A stretch of DNA of 64,000 bases from Pseudomonas sp. stari2 (GCF_040760005.1 NZ_CP099760.1:5345001-5409000), one strand, 5' to 3'. Positions 1 through 9,530 are shown, counted from the stretch's first letter. Notes: a model not told the origin generated them from the sequence alone. A program made the numbers and translations.

Positions 1-1
1 C

Positions 2-229
2 TACCAACGGGACGTGTTCAAACTGTTAATACGCCGGGACGACATCGCGACCATCCAACTCAAGATGAATGAATGCCTGAGTCTGGCGATGGACGCCGTG
101 GGTGGCGTCGAGAAGCCTTTGGGGCGCGAACTGAACAGATTGTCAGTCGATTTCAGCCATGTACAGTCAATGGCCCAATTGGATGCGCCACTTCAAGCAC
201 TCAGGGGCTACCTGCAAGAGATACTGTGA
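2..229 (+). CDS. Hypothetical protein, 5' end outside window
   Basis: This open frame enters from the window edge. Codons upstream of the first possible GTG at 14 remain open, so the gene probably starts before the window. About 75 residues are visible, ending in GYLQEIL before a TGA. They contain no cysteine, no membrane segment and no motif I recognise; the composition suggests a soluble helical C-terminus. The 177 bases to the next gene show no clear terminator. The function is unknown. The coding call itself is moderately safe because the frame is open to the edge and ends just before a non-coding gap. Confidence 0.5.
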   Translation, partial: YQRDVFKLLIRRDDIATIQLKMNECLSLAMDAVGGVEKPLGRELNRLSVDFSHVQSMAQLDAPLQALRGYLQEIL

Positions 230-406
230 ATCGAGGTCAACCCACACCACCACACGCCTTCCTTTACTACCAGGCATATATAGTCGACTGCATGGATGAA
301 GACAGTGGCGCGAGGCCTCTATTTTGATATCTTGCCATCCATCTTTAGCGCTCCCCATCGGGAATGGTGCTGATACCAGGCTTTGAAAGTTTAAGGAAAG
401 GATCGA

Positions 407-1105
407 ATGGATTTTTTGCGTTTTCTGGCATTTGTCGCGGCGTGGGGCTTCATGTGGCGGTGGGTCGTGAAAAACCGCGGTAGCTGGAACCTCATTATTG
501 GCAACCTCATTGGTGCGGCGGGCGGGTTCATTGTCGGCCTCGTAGTATTCTCCATCAGCCTGTCGTTGTTTCCGTCTGCGCACGAGCCGAAAAGCCAGTC
601 AGCGCCCGAAGTCGTAGATCAGGAGCCAGCCATAGCGCAGGTGCCGACCCCAGCCATTGCACCCACGCCGGACACTACGCAAAAGACCTCACCGGCAGAG
701 TCCGCGCTGCTTCCGAATTACCGCGCCCGCGCCGTAAAATCGATATCCGAAAATCTCATCTTGACCGAGCTCGAAGAAACCTCTCTGCCGCTCATAGAAG
801 CAAAACGCCAAGCCGCTGGTAACGGAGCAGATGCCGACAGATCTTACATGGCCGTCCTAATGTGCACTCCTCCGATGCAGAGCGCTCTGCGCTTTCCCTC
901 TACCCAGCATGTCAAAGGGCCAGCTTTCAAAGCGACACGCTTGAAAGACCAGAACTATAAAGTCACCGGTGTGTTTGAAGCAGACAATATGCTGGGCAAA
1001 GCTGTCACCTACGACTACAGCTGTTCGGTGCAGGCAGTGCCAGGCAAGGATGGCGATACCCAGTGGAATTTGCAGGATTTGAGCCTGACTCAAAAAGCGC
1101 TCTGA
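407..1105 (+). CDS. Uncharacterised membrane-anchored protein
   Basis: A 232-residue protein starts at ATG 407, about 4 bases after an AGGAAAGG ribosome binding site. Two hydrophobic stretches lie near residues 1-20 and 27-52, separated by a basic turn (KNRGSW). A Pro/Ala/Gln-rich linker (about 60-105) follows, then a soluble domain with only two cysteines (CTPP, YSCSV). The layout fits an inner-membrane anchor carrying a periplasmic domain. I do not recognise the C-terminal fold. A perfect 8-bp inverted repeat (1095-1114) spans the stop codon but lacks a T-tract. The gene is followed 59 bases later by the phosphatase gene on the same strand. No function is proposed. Confidence 0.75.
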   Translation: MDFLRFLAFVAAWGFMWRWVVKNRGSWNLIIGNLIGAAGGFIVGLVVFSISLSLFPSAHEPKSQSAPEVVDQEPAIAQVPTPAIAPTPDTTQKTSPAESALLPNYRARAVKSISENLILTELEETSLPLIEAKRQAAGNGADADRSYMAVLMCTPPMQSALRFPSTQHVKGPAFKATRLKDQNYKVTGVFEADNMLGKAVTYDYSCSVQAVPGKDGDTQWNLQDLSLTQKAL

Positions 1106-1164
1106 AGAGCGCTTGCCGGCTGCGTTATCATCGCAGGCCTGCGTGCCAAGAGTCTTGAAGCCGG

Positions 1165-3096
1165 ATGTCCGAATCCCTGCCATCACCCGATTACCTTGCG
1201 ATCTTGCCGCCCGTGCTGGCCGGCCCATTACTACGACGCCTGGAACCTTCACGCCTTGTGATGTGGCTGGTGGGTAGTCGGACGCTTTCGCTGACTCTGC
1301 GTCTGCACGGTGTCGGGGACATCCCCCTGGATGGTAAGACATGCACGGTCATCCCCGCAGGAAAGCATGCCCACATCCATTTGATAGATGTTGTGCTAGA
1401 GACCCCACTGCCCTGCGATACCTTGATCGAATATGACCTAATGATCGGGCAAGGCGCGACCGGCATTGCCGATTGGGCGCCACATTTACTCTATGGTGAG
1501 GCCCGCTGCGCGAATTTTGTGGTGCGCTCTCGAATCGACCAGCTGCTCCATGGATCCTGTCGCAAGCCGCACCACCCGGCAGCAGATGGCTTGTTATGCG
1601 TCGACCGACTGCTCGCCGTCGAAACCAGCCCGTCACTGCGCCCGGCGCTGTTGATGATGAGCGGCGATCAGGTCTACACCGATGACGTCGCCGGCCCAAT
1701 GCTGCGAGCGATCCACACGCTGATCGATCGACTCGGCCTGTTCGATGAGCACCTCGAAGGTGCTGTAGTCAGCGACAGCACCAAACTCTACGAACACCCG
1801 GCCAGCTACTACCACCGCGCGGATTTGTTACCGGCGCTTGAGAGCAACGAGACATTGCGTGAGCGATTTTTCGGCGGAACACGCAAGCCGATTTTCACCA
1901 GCAGCAGTGCTGACAACCATTTGGTGACGTTCGCCGAAGTCATGGCCATGTACTTGTTGGTTTGGTCGCCAACGCCCTGGGCATTAATCAACCCGCAACC
2001 ACCGGCGCTGACGCACGAACGCCGAATGCGCTATACCCTGGAGCAGACCCGGATCGATACCTTCAAGGCAGGCCTTGGCAACGTTGCCCGAGCATTGGCG
2101 CACTTGCCGAGCCTGATGATCTTCGATGACCACGACATTACCGACGACTGGAATCTTTCCGCGCAGTGGGAAGAAACGGCCTACGGCCATCCGTTCTCCA
2201 AACGCATCATTGGCAATGCGCTGATCGCTTATATGTTATGTCAGGGCTGGGGCAACAATCCGGATGTTTTCAGCGCATTGCTGGAGAAAACCAGACGCCT
2301 GAGCGCCAGCGGTGACAACCATTATCTCGACGCCCAAGTGCAGGACAATCTGATCCAGGAACTGCTGCGCTTCCAGAACTGGCACTTTGTGCTGCCGGCC
2401 ACCCCGGCGCTGGTGGTAATCGACACTCGAACCCGACGCTGGCGCAGCGAGATGGCGCTCAAACAACCTTCAGGTTTACTGGACTGGGAAGCCCTGAGCG
2501 AACTGCAACAGGAACTGCTCGATCATCCGTCAGCGATCATCGTCTCACCGGCACCGATCTTCGGTGTGAAATTGATCGAAACCGTGCAAAAGATATTCAG
2601 TTGGTGCGGCTATCCACTGTTGGTGGACGCGGAAAACTGGATGGCCCATCGCGGCGCCGCCCAAGTGATCCTGAACATTTTCCGACACTCGCGCACACCC
2701 GGCAATTACGTGGTGCTGTCAGGGGACGTGCATTATTCCTTCGTCTACGAAGTGCTTATCCGACATCGCAAGGCCGGCCCACGGATCTGGCAAATCACCA
2801 GCAGCGGTATCAAGAACGAATTCCCGAAAACCTTGCTGGAATGGTTCGACCGCCTGAACCGCTGGCTCTACTCACCCCGCTCACCGCTGAACTGGCTGAC
2901 CAAACGCCGGCGCATGCGCATCGTGCCGTATGTTCCCGAGCACGCCGAAACAGGCGAACGCCTGTGGAATTCGGCAGGGATTGGTCAGGTATTTTTCAAT
3001 GAACAAGGGCAGCCGCAGGAGATCATTCAGCACAACTCGAACGGCGCGCCGAAGACCCGGATGCTGGCGCCGGATCTGACGGATTATCCTGATTAG
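1165..3096 (+). CDS. PhoD-like phosphatase family protein
   Basis: A 643-residue protein with the signature motifs of PhoD-like metallophosphoesterases: GDQVYTDD near residue 167, FDDHDITDDWN near 318 and LSGDVHYSF near 517. In this family these Asp, His and Asn residues bind a dinuclear metal centre and support phosphomono- or phosphodiesterase activity. No signal peptide is visible, unlike secreted Bacillus PhoD, so it is probably cytoplasmic; bacterial homologues of this long form are mostly uncharacterised. The start at ATG 1165 has only a weak GAAG-type binding site. It faces the aminotransferase gene and shares a terminator hairpin with it. The substrate cannot be inferred. Confidence 0.87.
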   Translation: MSESLPSPDYLAILPPVLAGPLLRRLEPSRLVMWLVGSRTLSLTLRLHGVGDIPLDGKTCTVIPAGKHAHIHLIDVVLETPLPCDTLIEYDLMIGQGATGIADWAPHLLYGEARCANFVVRSRIDQLLHGSCRKPHHPAADGLLCVDRLLAVETSPSLRPALLMMSGDQVYTDDVAGPMLRAIHTLIDRLGLFDEHLEGAVVSDSTKLYEHPASYYHRADLLPALESNETLRERFFGGTRKPIFTSSSADNHLVTFAEVMAMYLLVWSPTPWALINPQPPALTHERRMRYTLEQTRIDTFKAGLGNVARALAHLPSLMIFDDHDITDDWNLSAQWEETAYGHPFSKRIIGNALIAYMLCQGWGNNPDVFSALLEKTRRLSASGDNHYLDAQVQDNLIQELLRFQNWHFVLPATPALVVIDTRTRRWRSEMALKQPSGLLDWEALSELQQELLDHPSAIIVSPAPIFGVKLIETVQKIFSWCGYPLLVDAENWMAHRGAAQVILNIFRHSRTPGNYVVLSGDVHYSFVYEVLIRHRKAGPRIWQITSSGIKNEFPKTLLEWFDRLNRWLYSPRSPLNWLTKRRRMRIVPYVPEHAETGERLWNSAGIGQVFFNEQGQPQEIIQHNSNGAPKTRMLAPDLTDYPD

Positions 3097-3137
3097 GATT
3101 GCGACAATATCCGACGATAGATTTACCCGGATGAAAA

Positions 3138-3168
3138 AATGGCTGCCGAAAAAAATCGGCAGCCATTT
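3138..3168. terminator. Intrinsic terminator between convergent genes
   Basis: Inverted repeat TGGCTGCCGA / TCGGCAGCCA with an A-rich loop. Read on the minus strand, the stem is followed by a run of six T, making a strong terminator for the aminotransferase gene. On the plus strand only a short T-run follows, so it may be weaker for the phosphatase gene. Confidence 0.85.
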
Positions 3169-3186
3169 CAGACGATATCGTGGTGG

Positions 3187-4359
3187 TCAGTTTGCCTCGA
3201 GCATCCGCCCCACTCCCCTCACAATCATCCCCACCTCCCGCTCATCAATTGTCAGCGGTGGCAGCAGCCGTATCGTCTTGCCCCGAGTGACATTGATCAA
3301 TAGCCCATGATCCCGCGCGGCAATCAGCGTCAGGTCGCGAATTGGCTGTTTCAGTTCGATGCCGATCATCAACCCCAACCCACGAATCGCCATCACATTC
3401 GGATTGCCCACCAGCTCCGCACGCAAGCGGCTGAGCAAGCGCTCCCCTTGAATCCGCGCGTTCTCCAGCAGACCTTGTTCTTCGATGATGTCGAGCACGG
3501 TGCAGCCAACCCGACAGGCCAGCGGATTGCCGCCAAATGTGCTGCCGTGGCTGCCCGGGGTAAACAGTTCCGCCGCCCTGCCCCGTGCCAGACAGGCACC
3601 AATCGGCACACCGTTACCCAAGCCCTTGGCAAGGGTCATGACGTCGGGAACGATGCCTTCGTGCTGGAACGCAAACCAGCGCCCGGTCCGTCCGATACCG
3701 GTCTGGATTTCGTCGAGTATCAGCAGCCAGGCGTGGCGGCTGCAGAGTTCGCGCAAGGCTTTCAAGTAACCCGGCGGCGCCATTTGCACGCCGCTTTCTC
3801 CCTGGATTGGCTCGACCAGAATCGCCACGATCCGCTCGCCGTGCTGCCGCTGCACCTGCTCCAGTGCCTCAAGATCACCAAACGGCACTTTAACGAAATC
3901 ACCCGGTAGATCGTTGAAACCCAGACGCACTGCCGGGCCATCACTGGCCGACAAGGTTCCCAGGGTACGGCCATGAAACGCATTGGCCATGACCACCACC
4001 AGCGGCTGCTCAATCCCCTTGCGCCAGCCATGCAATCGCGCCAGTTTCAACGCCGTTTCATTGGCCTCGGCGCCAGAGTTGTTGAAGAACGCCCGCTCCA
4101 TTCCCGACAGCTGCGTCAGTTTCAGCGCCAGTTGCTGCTGCCAGTCGATGCTGTAGAGGTTGGACGTGTGCAGCAGCAATCCAGCCTGCTCGCTGATCGC
4201 CGAAACAATCCGCGGATGCGAATGCCCGACATTGGTCACCGCAACACCCGCGACGGCATCGAGGTACTCGCGACCGGCCTGATCCCACAGACGGGTGCCC
4301 AGACCTCTGGTGAAACTCAGGGCCAGCGGTTGGTATGTGTTCATCAGGGCGGCGGTCAT
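3187..4359 (-). CDS. argD: Acetylornithine/succinylornithine-type aminotransferase (class III PLP enzyme)
   Basis: A 390-residue class III PLP-dependent aminotransferase. Visible hallmarks are NNSGAEANE (about 93-101), [19 protein letters not shown] with Asp216 to pair with the pyridine nitrogen, and TLAKGLGNG with Lys245 as the probable Schiff-base lysine. The length and the GHSHPRIV motif fit the ArgD/AstC group, which transfers an amino group between N-acetyl- or succinylornithine and 2-oxoglutarate in arginine synthesis or degradation. Pseudomonads usually carry several paralogues (argD, aruC), so the exact substrate is uncertain. It is divergently transcribed from a LysR regulator 102 bp away, which may control it. 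The terminator at 3138-3168 follows the stop. Confidence 0.85.
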   Translation of the reverse strand: MTAALMNTYQPLALSFTRGLGTRLWDQAGREYLDAVAGVAVTNVGHSHPRIVSAISEQAGLLLHTSNLYSIDWQQQLALKLTQLSGMERAFFNNSGAEANETALKLARLHGWRKGIEQPLVVVMANAFHGRTLGTLSASDGPAVRLGFNDLPGDFVKVPFGDLEALEQVQRQHGERIVAILVEPIQGESGVQMAPPGYLKALRELCSRHAWLLILDEIQTGIGRTGRWFAFQHEGIVPDVMTLAKGLGNGVPIGACLARGRAAELFTPGSHGSTFGGNPLACRVGCTVLDIIEEQGLLENARIQGERLLSRLRAELVGNPNVMAIRGLGLMIGIELKQPIRDLTLIAARDHGLLINVTRGKTIRLLPPLTIDEREVGMIVRGVGRMLEAN

Positions 4360-4461
4360 GACTTCAAACTCCAGTGAAGGTCGGTGTGTTTGCAGTATGG
4401 TTAGCCACCAGAGCTGGATAAACTCGGCAAAACTTCAATCATTTAGAAGCAGGGCTTGATA

Positions 4462-5367
4462 ATGGATTTATTCCAGTCAATGAGCGTCTACGTCAAAGTC
4501 GTGGAAGCCGGCAGCATGACCAAGGCCGCCCTACAGTGCGAAATGTCCACGACCATGGTCGGCAATCACCTTCGCGCACTGGAACAGCGACTCGGTGTAC
4601 AACTGTTGCAACGCACCACCCGGCGTCAGCGCCTGACCGAATTCGGTACGGTCTATTACCAGCGTTGCCTGGAAGTATTGGGGCTTGTGAAAGACTCCGA
4701 ACGTCTCGCCGAACAAACCATGGATGAACCGCGCGGTCTCCTGCGCATTACTGCGCCACTCACCTTTGGCGTCGAACGACTGGCTCCCGCACTGAGCGAG
4801 TTTTCCCTGCAATACCCGCAGGTAAAAATGGATGTGGTCTTGACCAACCGCCGACCGGATCTGATGGAAAGTGGTCTCGATGTGGCGTTCAGGCTCGGCC
4901 ATTTCGAACAGTCGAACCTGATCGCCCGACCACTGATCGACTACACCCTAACGGTGTGCGCCTCCCCGGAATACGTAGCCCGGCGCGGCATGCCTCTAAC
5001 GCCTGAAGACCTGCAACAGCACGATTGCCTGTCATTCGCCTACCCCGCCGGCGATGACTGGCAATCGGTGGAAAAGCGCTGGCGCCTGAGTGGGCCGGAG
5101 GGTGAAATCATGATCGACGTCAGCGGGCCGATGCTGATGAACACCTCCGCCGGTTTGCATCAGGCTGCCCGTACCGGCATGGGCATCGTGATGTTGCCGG
5201 ATGCACTGGTGGAACAGGATCTGCGCGACGGCAAACTGGTCACGGTGATTCCCGACTACCAACCGCCGAGCCGCCCATTGCACCTTCTATATGCACAGGA
5301 TCGCTATCGACTGCCGAAGCTTCGGCGCTTCGTTGAGTTTGCGATGCAGACGTGGGGGAAAAGCTGA
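4462..5367 (+). CDS. LysR-family transcriptional regulator
   Basis: A 301-residue LysR-type regulator. The N-terminal winged helix-turn-helix spans about residues 1-60 (SMTKAALQCEMSTTMVGNHLRALEQRLG, then LLQRTTRR). The rest is a substrate-binding-like effector domain. The chosen start is ATG 4462, about 7 bases after AGGG; a TTG two codons upstream is also in frame. It is divergent from the argD-like gene, the usual geometry for a LysR protein controlling its neighbour, although control of that gene is only inferred. The effector is not predictable. This subgroup resembles the DsdC/CrgA-like regulators abundant in pseudomonads. Confidence 0.9.
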   Translation: MDLFQSMSVYVKVVEAGSMTKAALQCEMSTTMVGNHLRALEQRLGVQLLQRTTRRQRLTEFGTVYYQRCLEVLGLVKDSERLAEQTMDEPRGLLRITAPLTFGVERLAPALSEFSLQYPQVKMDVVLTNRRPDLMESGLDVAFRLGHFEQSNLIARPLIDYTLTVCASPEYVARRGMPLTPEDLQQHDCLSFAYPAGDDWQSVEKRWRLSGPEGEIMIDVSGPMLMNTSAGLHQAARTGMGIVMLPDALVEQDLRDGKLVTVIPDYQPPSRPLHLLYAQDRYRLPKLRRFVEFAMQTWGKS

Positions 5368-5437
5368 CTACGCTTGGCATCCATCAAGCTTCTGCGACAA
5401 ATCGCAATCACCCGGTCATCAAGGACTCGATCACCCA

Positions 5438-5842
5438 ATGAAAATAGATCTGACGGTACGCGATCTTCTACCCGCCGAAACGGAATCGGTGCGGTTGTTT
5501 CTCGGGCAGCACGGCTGGGCGCATCGAGTCGGATCTCCGGAGTATTTCGCGCAGTTGATTCAAAACTCGCAGCGAACGGCTGTTGCGCTATTGGGTGAAC
5601 AGATCATTGGCTTCGCTCGTGGCATTACTGACGGTTTATCCAACGGCTATCTGTCGATGGTGGTCGTTGATGTGCACTACCAACGCAATGGCGTGGGCCG
5701 GGCGTTGGTAGATCATGTGATGGGCGACAACCCCGATATCACTTGGGTACTGCGCGCCGGGCGCCAGGGAGCCGAAGCATTTTTTACCCGCCTGGGGTTT
5801 GAAACCTCAGTGATTGCGATGGAACGCCCGCGATTGAAATAA
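5438..5842 (+). CDS. GNAT-family N-acetyltransferase
   Basis: A 134-residue protein of normal single-domain GNAT size. The acetyl-CoA-binding motif A is visible as VVVDVHYQRNGVGRAL (about residues 71-86), followed by FFTRLGFE typical of motif B. The frame is open further upstream, but ATG 5438 gives a sensible N-terminus (MKIDLTVRDLLPAE) and has AAGGA about a dozen bases before it. The acceptor substrate is unknown. The preceding gene is the LysR regulator on the same strand, 70 bases away; there is no evidence of a functional link. Confidence 0.85.
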   Translation: MKIDLTVRDLLPAETESVRLFLGQHGWAHRVGSPEYFAQLIQNSQRTAVALLGEQIIGFARGITDGLSNGYLSMVVVDVHYQRNGVGRALVDHVMGDNPDITWVLRAGRQGAEAFFTRLGFETSVIAMERPRLK

Positions 5843-5905
5843 CGGGTACTGAATGCGACCTCGGCTATTATCCATCTTCTTCTTTTTCAGCATGGATGCT
5901 GCACG

Positions 5906-6421
5906 ATGCTCACGATTCTGCAAAACACCCCGATACGGGCCTACGTGTTTTTTCTGCTTGTGGTTTATTTCGGGATCAAGGCGTTTTCTTCCCGCCGTGA
6001 AAGCCGTCTCTCGATGCTCATCACACCACCGGCGTTTCTGGCATGGTCCCTGTATTCCCTGAATCTGAAGATCGACCCGGTCCTGTTTTTAAGCAGTTGG
6101 TTCGGCGCGCTATTGCTGGGTAGTCTCTCGGCCTGGCTGTTTTTTTCCCGTAAGGGTGTGGTACTCGATGACTCCGCGACGGGGCTGATCATGCCTGGCA
6201 CCGTGAAAATCCTGATCATGTTCCTGATGTTTTTTTTCGCAAACTATTACTTCGGATATCAGGATGCCGTAAATCCGGAGCTTGCCGCGTCCCCCGACAT
6301 GCTGCTACTCAAGGCCAGCGTGTCGGGCTTCATGTGCGGCCTGATCAGTACCCGCTCGCTAAAACTCTACAGGATACTGCGAACCCTCACCGCCCGACAG
6401 TTGCCAGTGACCGCACAGTAA
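5906..6421 (+). CDS. Small multi-pass membrane protein (DUF6622-like)
   Basis: A 171-residue very hydrophobic protein. Membrane segments can be seen near residues 12-28, 36-53, 58-80, 100-118 and 128-148, so about four to five passes. The start region MLTILQNTPIRAYVFFLL matches what I recall of a small uncharacterised inner-membrane family found in pseudomonads. Its stop lies only 18 bases from the stop of the convergent msrA gene, with no room for a separate terminator. The function is unknown; a role in envelope stress alongside the Msr locus would be speculation. Confidence 0.8.
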   Translation: MLTILQNTPIRAYVFFLLVVYFGIKAFSSRRESRLSMLITPPAFLAWSLYSLNLKIDPVLFLSSWFGALLLGSLSAWLFFSRKGVVLDDSATGLIMPGTVKILIMFLMFFFANYYFGYQDAVNPELAASPDMLLLKASVSGFMCGLISTRSLKLYRILRTLTARQLPVTAQ

Positions 6422-6439
6422 CCATCGGACAACCGGTGA

Positions 6440-7144
6440 TCACGACCCGTTTTTCACCAGCACCGGTTTCTCCTGATAACGCTGGGCAAACAACTGCTTC
6501 AACTGCGCCACTTTCGGCATGTCGTTGATCACAATGTACGGATAGCTTGGGTGTTCGGTCAGGAAGTCCTGGTGATAGTCCTCCGCCGGGTAAAACCCGT
6601 TGAAAGTTTCCAGCCGGGTGACGATGGGTTTGCTGTAAACATGGGTGGCGTCCAGTTGCGCAATGTAGGCCTGGGCCACTCGTTGCTGATCAGCATTGAC
6701 CGGGAACAGCGCCGAGCGATATTGGGTGCCGCTGTCCGGCCCCTGGCGATTGAGTTCGGTCGGGTTGTGAGCCACCGAGAAGTAGATCTGCAACAGGCTG
6801 CCGTAACTGACCTGAGTCGGGTCGAAGGTGACTTGCACCGATTCGGCATGGCCGGTATCCCCTTCGCTGACCCGTTCGTACTCCGCCGTATTCGCCGCGC
6901 CACCGGCGTAACCCGACACGGCTTTCTGCACACCTTTGACGTGCTGGAAAACACCCTGTACTCCCCAGAAGCAGCCACCGGCAAACACCGCGGTTTCAGT
7001 GTGTGCCTGGGTGTTTTCGTCGAGTGCCGGCGGCGGAATGACCACACCCTCCTCGGCCCCGAAAGAAAACGCCGAGCACTGCGCGATAACCCCAGCTGTC
7101 GCGACGCCCAGCAGCCGACGACGCCAGATAGTTTGAGCTTTCAT
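6440..7144 (-). CDS. msrA: Exported peptide-methionine (S)-S-oxide reductase MsrA
   Basis: A 234-residue MsrA with the catalytic GGCFWG motif (Cys58) and the family blocks SGYAGG, GDTGHAE and YHQDF. It reduces the S-epimer of methionine sulfoxide in proteins. The first 30 residues form an export signal, WRRRLLGVATAGVIAQ..., with an arginine-rich, Tat-like n-region. Beyond the signal region Cys58 is the only cysteine, so there is no C-terminal resolving Cys: a one-Cys MsrA that must be regenerated directly by an external thiol donor. The adjacent DipZ thioredoxin domain is the natural candidate. The gene lies 15 bases after dipZ and is last in the msrB-dipZ-msrA run. Confidence 0.93.
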   Translation of the reverse strand: MKAQTIWRRRLLGVATAGVIAQCSAFSFGAEEGVVIPPPALDENTQAHTETAVFAGGCFWGVQGVFQHVKGVQKAVSGYAGGAANTAEYERVSEGDTGHAESVQVTFDPTQVSYGSLLQIYFSVAHNPTELNRQGPDSGTQYRSALFPVNADQQRVAQAYIAQLDATHVYSKPIVTRLETFNGFYPAEDYHQDFLTEHPSYPYIVINDMPKVAQLKQLFAQRYQEKPVLVKNGS

Positions 7145-7159
7145 GTTCTGTACTCCTGA

Positions 7160-8968
7160 TCAGCCGAAGGTAAAGGCGTAAGCCGACACGCCCGGATCGA
7201 GAAACTCGATGCTGAAGGTGCGGTCCTTCACATCAGCGGTTTGCCGTACCAATTGATACAAGCGTTGTTCGGTCACGCGACCGCTGCCGTCAGGCGCCAC
7301 GTCGACACCGTGGGAATCGCCCGGCGCCTGACCATCGATCATCACTTTGAAGCGCACCGGTTTTCCGTCCGCCCCTGGGCCCAGCACCAGGTGCAGGTCG
7401 CGGGCATGGAAGCGATAAACGATACGACTGGCCGGCGCACTGGCCGTGGCGCGTTCGGCACCGACCGCCCATTGGCCGCCGAGGCTCCAGTCATTCAGGG
7501 CAAGATTTGCAGGTGTCTTGTAGGCCGCGACCTTGTCAGGCACCAGGCTGGTTTCCGGTACGAAATGTTCTGCACGCTGGTAGCCGACATAAGTTTCCGG
7601 TGACAGCACCTGGTTCATATCCGGCGCGAGTTGCACGCCTTGGGCGTCTGCGTTGATCAGGCCATCAGCCACGGTTTTCGCTCCGGCCTCACGCAACAGT
7701 TGCTGGATGACCCGTTCCGATTCGGCGTAGTCCCCTTCGCCAAAATGGTGGTATCGAATGTGCCCTTGTGCGTCGGCAAAGTAATGCGCCGGCCAGTATT
7801 CATTGTCGAAAGCACGCCAGATCTTGTAGTCGTTATCGATGGCCACCGGGTAATTGATGCCCAGTTCTTTCAGCGCTTTGGTGACGTTGCCTACATCACG
7901 CTCGAAAGCGAATTCCGGCGCATGCACACCGATCACCACCAGTCCCTGATCGCGATATTTCTCGGCCCAGGCTTTGACGTATGGAAGAGTGCGAAGGCAG
8001 TTGATGCAGGAGTAAGTCCAGAAATCCACCAGCACCACTTTGCCTTTGAGTGCCTGCGCGTCCAGCGGCGCCGAGTTGAGCCACTGCACCGCACCATCAA
8101 GCGCCGGCAACTGACCTTCGACCGGCAGCGAGCCGGGTGCTTTGGCGGCCATTTTCATCGCGCCGCCGGCTGCCATCATGCTGCCGTTTGCCGCGTCCTC
8201 CGCCGCGGGAATTTGCGCCATCATCGTGCCGTTGCCCTGAGGGGATTTGCCCGAGAGCTTGCCGACCAAGGCCTGTTCCAGCCTACCGGTGGATGCCGTA
8301 GAAAAACTCGCCAGAATCCCGGTATCGAGGCCCAGCGCAATGGCGGCCACACCGGCCAGCATCGCGGCCCCGAGTCCGCGCCGGATCCACTCGCCAGTCC
8401 CGATCGAACGCTTCATCACCGCGAAGACCTTACCGCCCAGCAGCAAAGCCGCAGCCAGCGAAGTCGCGGCGCCCGCCGCATAGGCGAGCAACAACAGCGT
8501 GGTGGCGATGCTTGCACCTTGCAGCGCGGCACCGGTCAGAATCAGCCCGAGGATTGGCCCGGCGCAAGGCGCCCACAGCAGCCCCGTGGCGACGCCGATC
8601 AGAAACGAAGCGCCCGGACGCGGACGACTGTCCTGGCCGGCGGCCTCCGACAAGCGACTGCCGGCGGACACCAGCGGCCGGGTCAGACGCTCGGCCAGAC
8701 GCGGCAACAGCAGCGTCAGCCCGAACAGTGCAACGAACAGCAACGCGAGCCAGCGACCGTACTGATTGACTTGTACCACCCAACCGCCGCCCACCGCCGC
8801 CAACGAGGCGACGAGCGCGAAGGTCAGCGCCATCCCCGCCAACAGCGGCAAGCCACTTTTGATAAACGGCTGCCCGGTGCGAGCGAAGACAAAAGGCAGA
8901 ACCGGCAGGATGCACGGGCTGACGATCGTCAGCACACCACCGAGATAAGCGAGAACCAAGAGCCACAT
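7160..8968 (-). CDS. dipZ: DipZ-type transmembrane thiol reductase (CcdA plus thioredoxin domain)
   Basis: A 602-residue protein in three parts. Residues 1-215 are a CcdA-like membrane domain with the paired cysteine motifs SPCILP (Cys19) and APCAGP (Cys135). Residues 300-430 are a thioredoxin/TlpA-like domain with SCINC (Cys321, Cys324). The last 140 residues form a beta-rich domain like the one on mycobacterial DipZ. Such proteins carry electrons from cytoplasmic thioredoxin across the inner membrane to periplasmic targets. The linker at about 247-277 is unusually methionine-rich. It sits between exported MsrB and exported MsrA, which both lack resolving cysteines, so supplying them with electrons is the likely role. 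Confidence 0.9.
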   Translation of the reverse strand: MWLLVLAYLGGVLTIVSPCILPVLPFVFARTGQPFIKSGLPLLAGMALTFALVASLAAVGGGWVVQVNQYGRWLALLFVALFGLTLLLPRLAERLTRPLVSAGSRLSEAAGQDSRPRPGASFLIGVATGLLWAPCAGPILGLILTGAALQGASIATTLLLLAYAAGAATSLAAALLLGGKVFAVMKRSIGTGEWIRRGLGAAMLAGVAAIALGLDTGILASFSTASTGRLEQALVGKLSGKSPQGNGTMMAQIPAAEDAANGSMMAAGGAMKMAAKAPGSLPVEGQLPALDGAVQWLNSAPLDAQALKGKVVLVDFWTYSCINCLRTLPYVKAWAEKYRDQGLVVIGVHAPEFAFERDVGNVTKALKELGINYPVAIDNDYKIWRAFDNEYWPAHYFADAQGHIRYHHFGEGDYAESERVIQQLLREAGAKTVADGLINADAQGVQLAPDMNQVLSPETYVGYQRAEHFVPETSLVPDKVAAYKTPANLALNDWSLGGQWAVGAERATASAPASRIVYRFHARDLHLVLGPGADGKPVRFKVMIDGQAPGDSHGVDVAPDGSGRVTEQRLYQLVRQTADVKDRTFSIEFLDPGVSAYAFTFG

Positions 8969-9011
8969 AGTGTCGTCCTGTTGTAAGTGAAGATCGCCGG
9001 CGAACCACGAC

Positions 9012-9530
9012 TCAGGCCGCCACGGGTTTGAAGGTCATGGCCAGACCGTTCATGCAGTAACGCAGACCGGTGGGCTTGGGCCCGTCGTCGAACACATGAC
9101 CGAGGTGACCGCCGCAACGCCGGCAGTGAACTTCCTCCCGGGTCATACCGAAGGAACGGTCCTGGCGGGTGGCCACGGCGTGTTCCAGCGGTGCCCAGAA
9201 ACTCGGCCAGCCGGTACGGCTGTCGAATTTGGTCTCGGACGAGAACAGCGCCAGATCGCACCCGGCACAGGCAAACGTGCCGGTCCGATGTTCGTTGTTC
9301 AGCGGGCTGCTGTAGGCGCGTTCCGTACCCTCTTTGCGCAGCACGTCGAATTGCTCGTCTGTCAGCAGCGCATGCCACTCACTGTCGCTGTGGGTCACTT
9401 CAAACGCTTCTTCGGCCAACGCCTCGTCGACCAGCACAGAGCCAGTGGATAACTTTGGCAATACACCGGCCAGAAGGGCTGCAAGCCCCAGCCCGCCGCC
9501 CGTTGCCAGAATCTGTCGCCGTGAAAACAT
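9012..9530 (-). CDS. msrB: Tat-exported peptide-methionine (R)-S-oxide reductase MsrB
   Basis: The chosen ATG at 9530 has GGAG 6 bases upstream and begins MFSRRQILATGGG, a clear twin-arginine signal. A longer frame adds 13 unlikely residues. The mature 172-residue protein is MsrB: zinc-binding CAGC and CRRCGGH pairs, TGWPSF, and the catalytic cysteine in GLRYCMNG. It has exactly five cysteines, four zinc ligands and one catalytic, so no resolving cysteine is present. It repairs R-methionine sulfoxide and complements the S-specific MsrA. It is first in a run with dipZ and msrA and is divergent from a two-component system. Confidence 0.92.
   Translation of the reverse strand: MFSRRQILATGGGLGLAALLAGVLPKLSTGSVLVDEALAEEAFEVTHSDSEWHALLTDEQFDVLRKEGTERAYSSPLNNEHRTGTFACAGCDLALFSSETKFDSRTGWPSFWAPLEHAVATRQDRSFGMTREEVHCRRCGGHLGHVFDDGPKPTGLRYCMNGLAMTFKPVAA

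Noticed and set aside
1095..1114. Perfect hairpin AAGCGCTC/GAGCGCTT over the stop codon of the gene at 407
   Set aside because: No T-tract follows, so I do not call it a terminator. The stem could simply reflect local codons.
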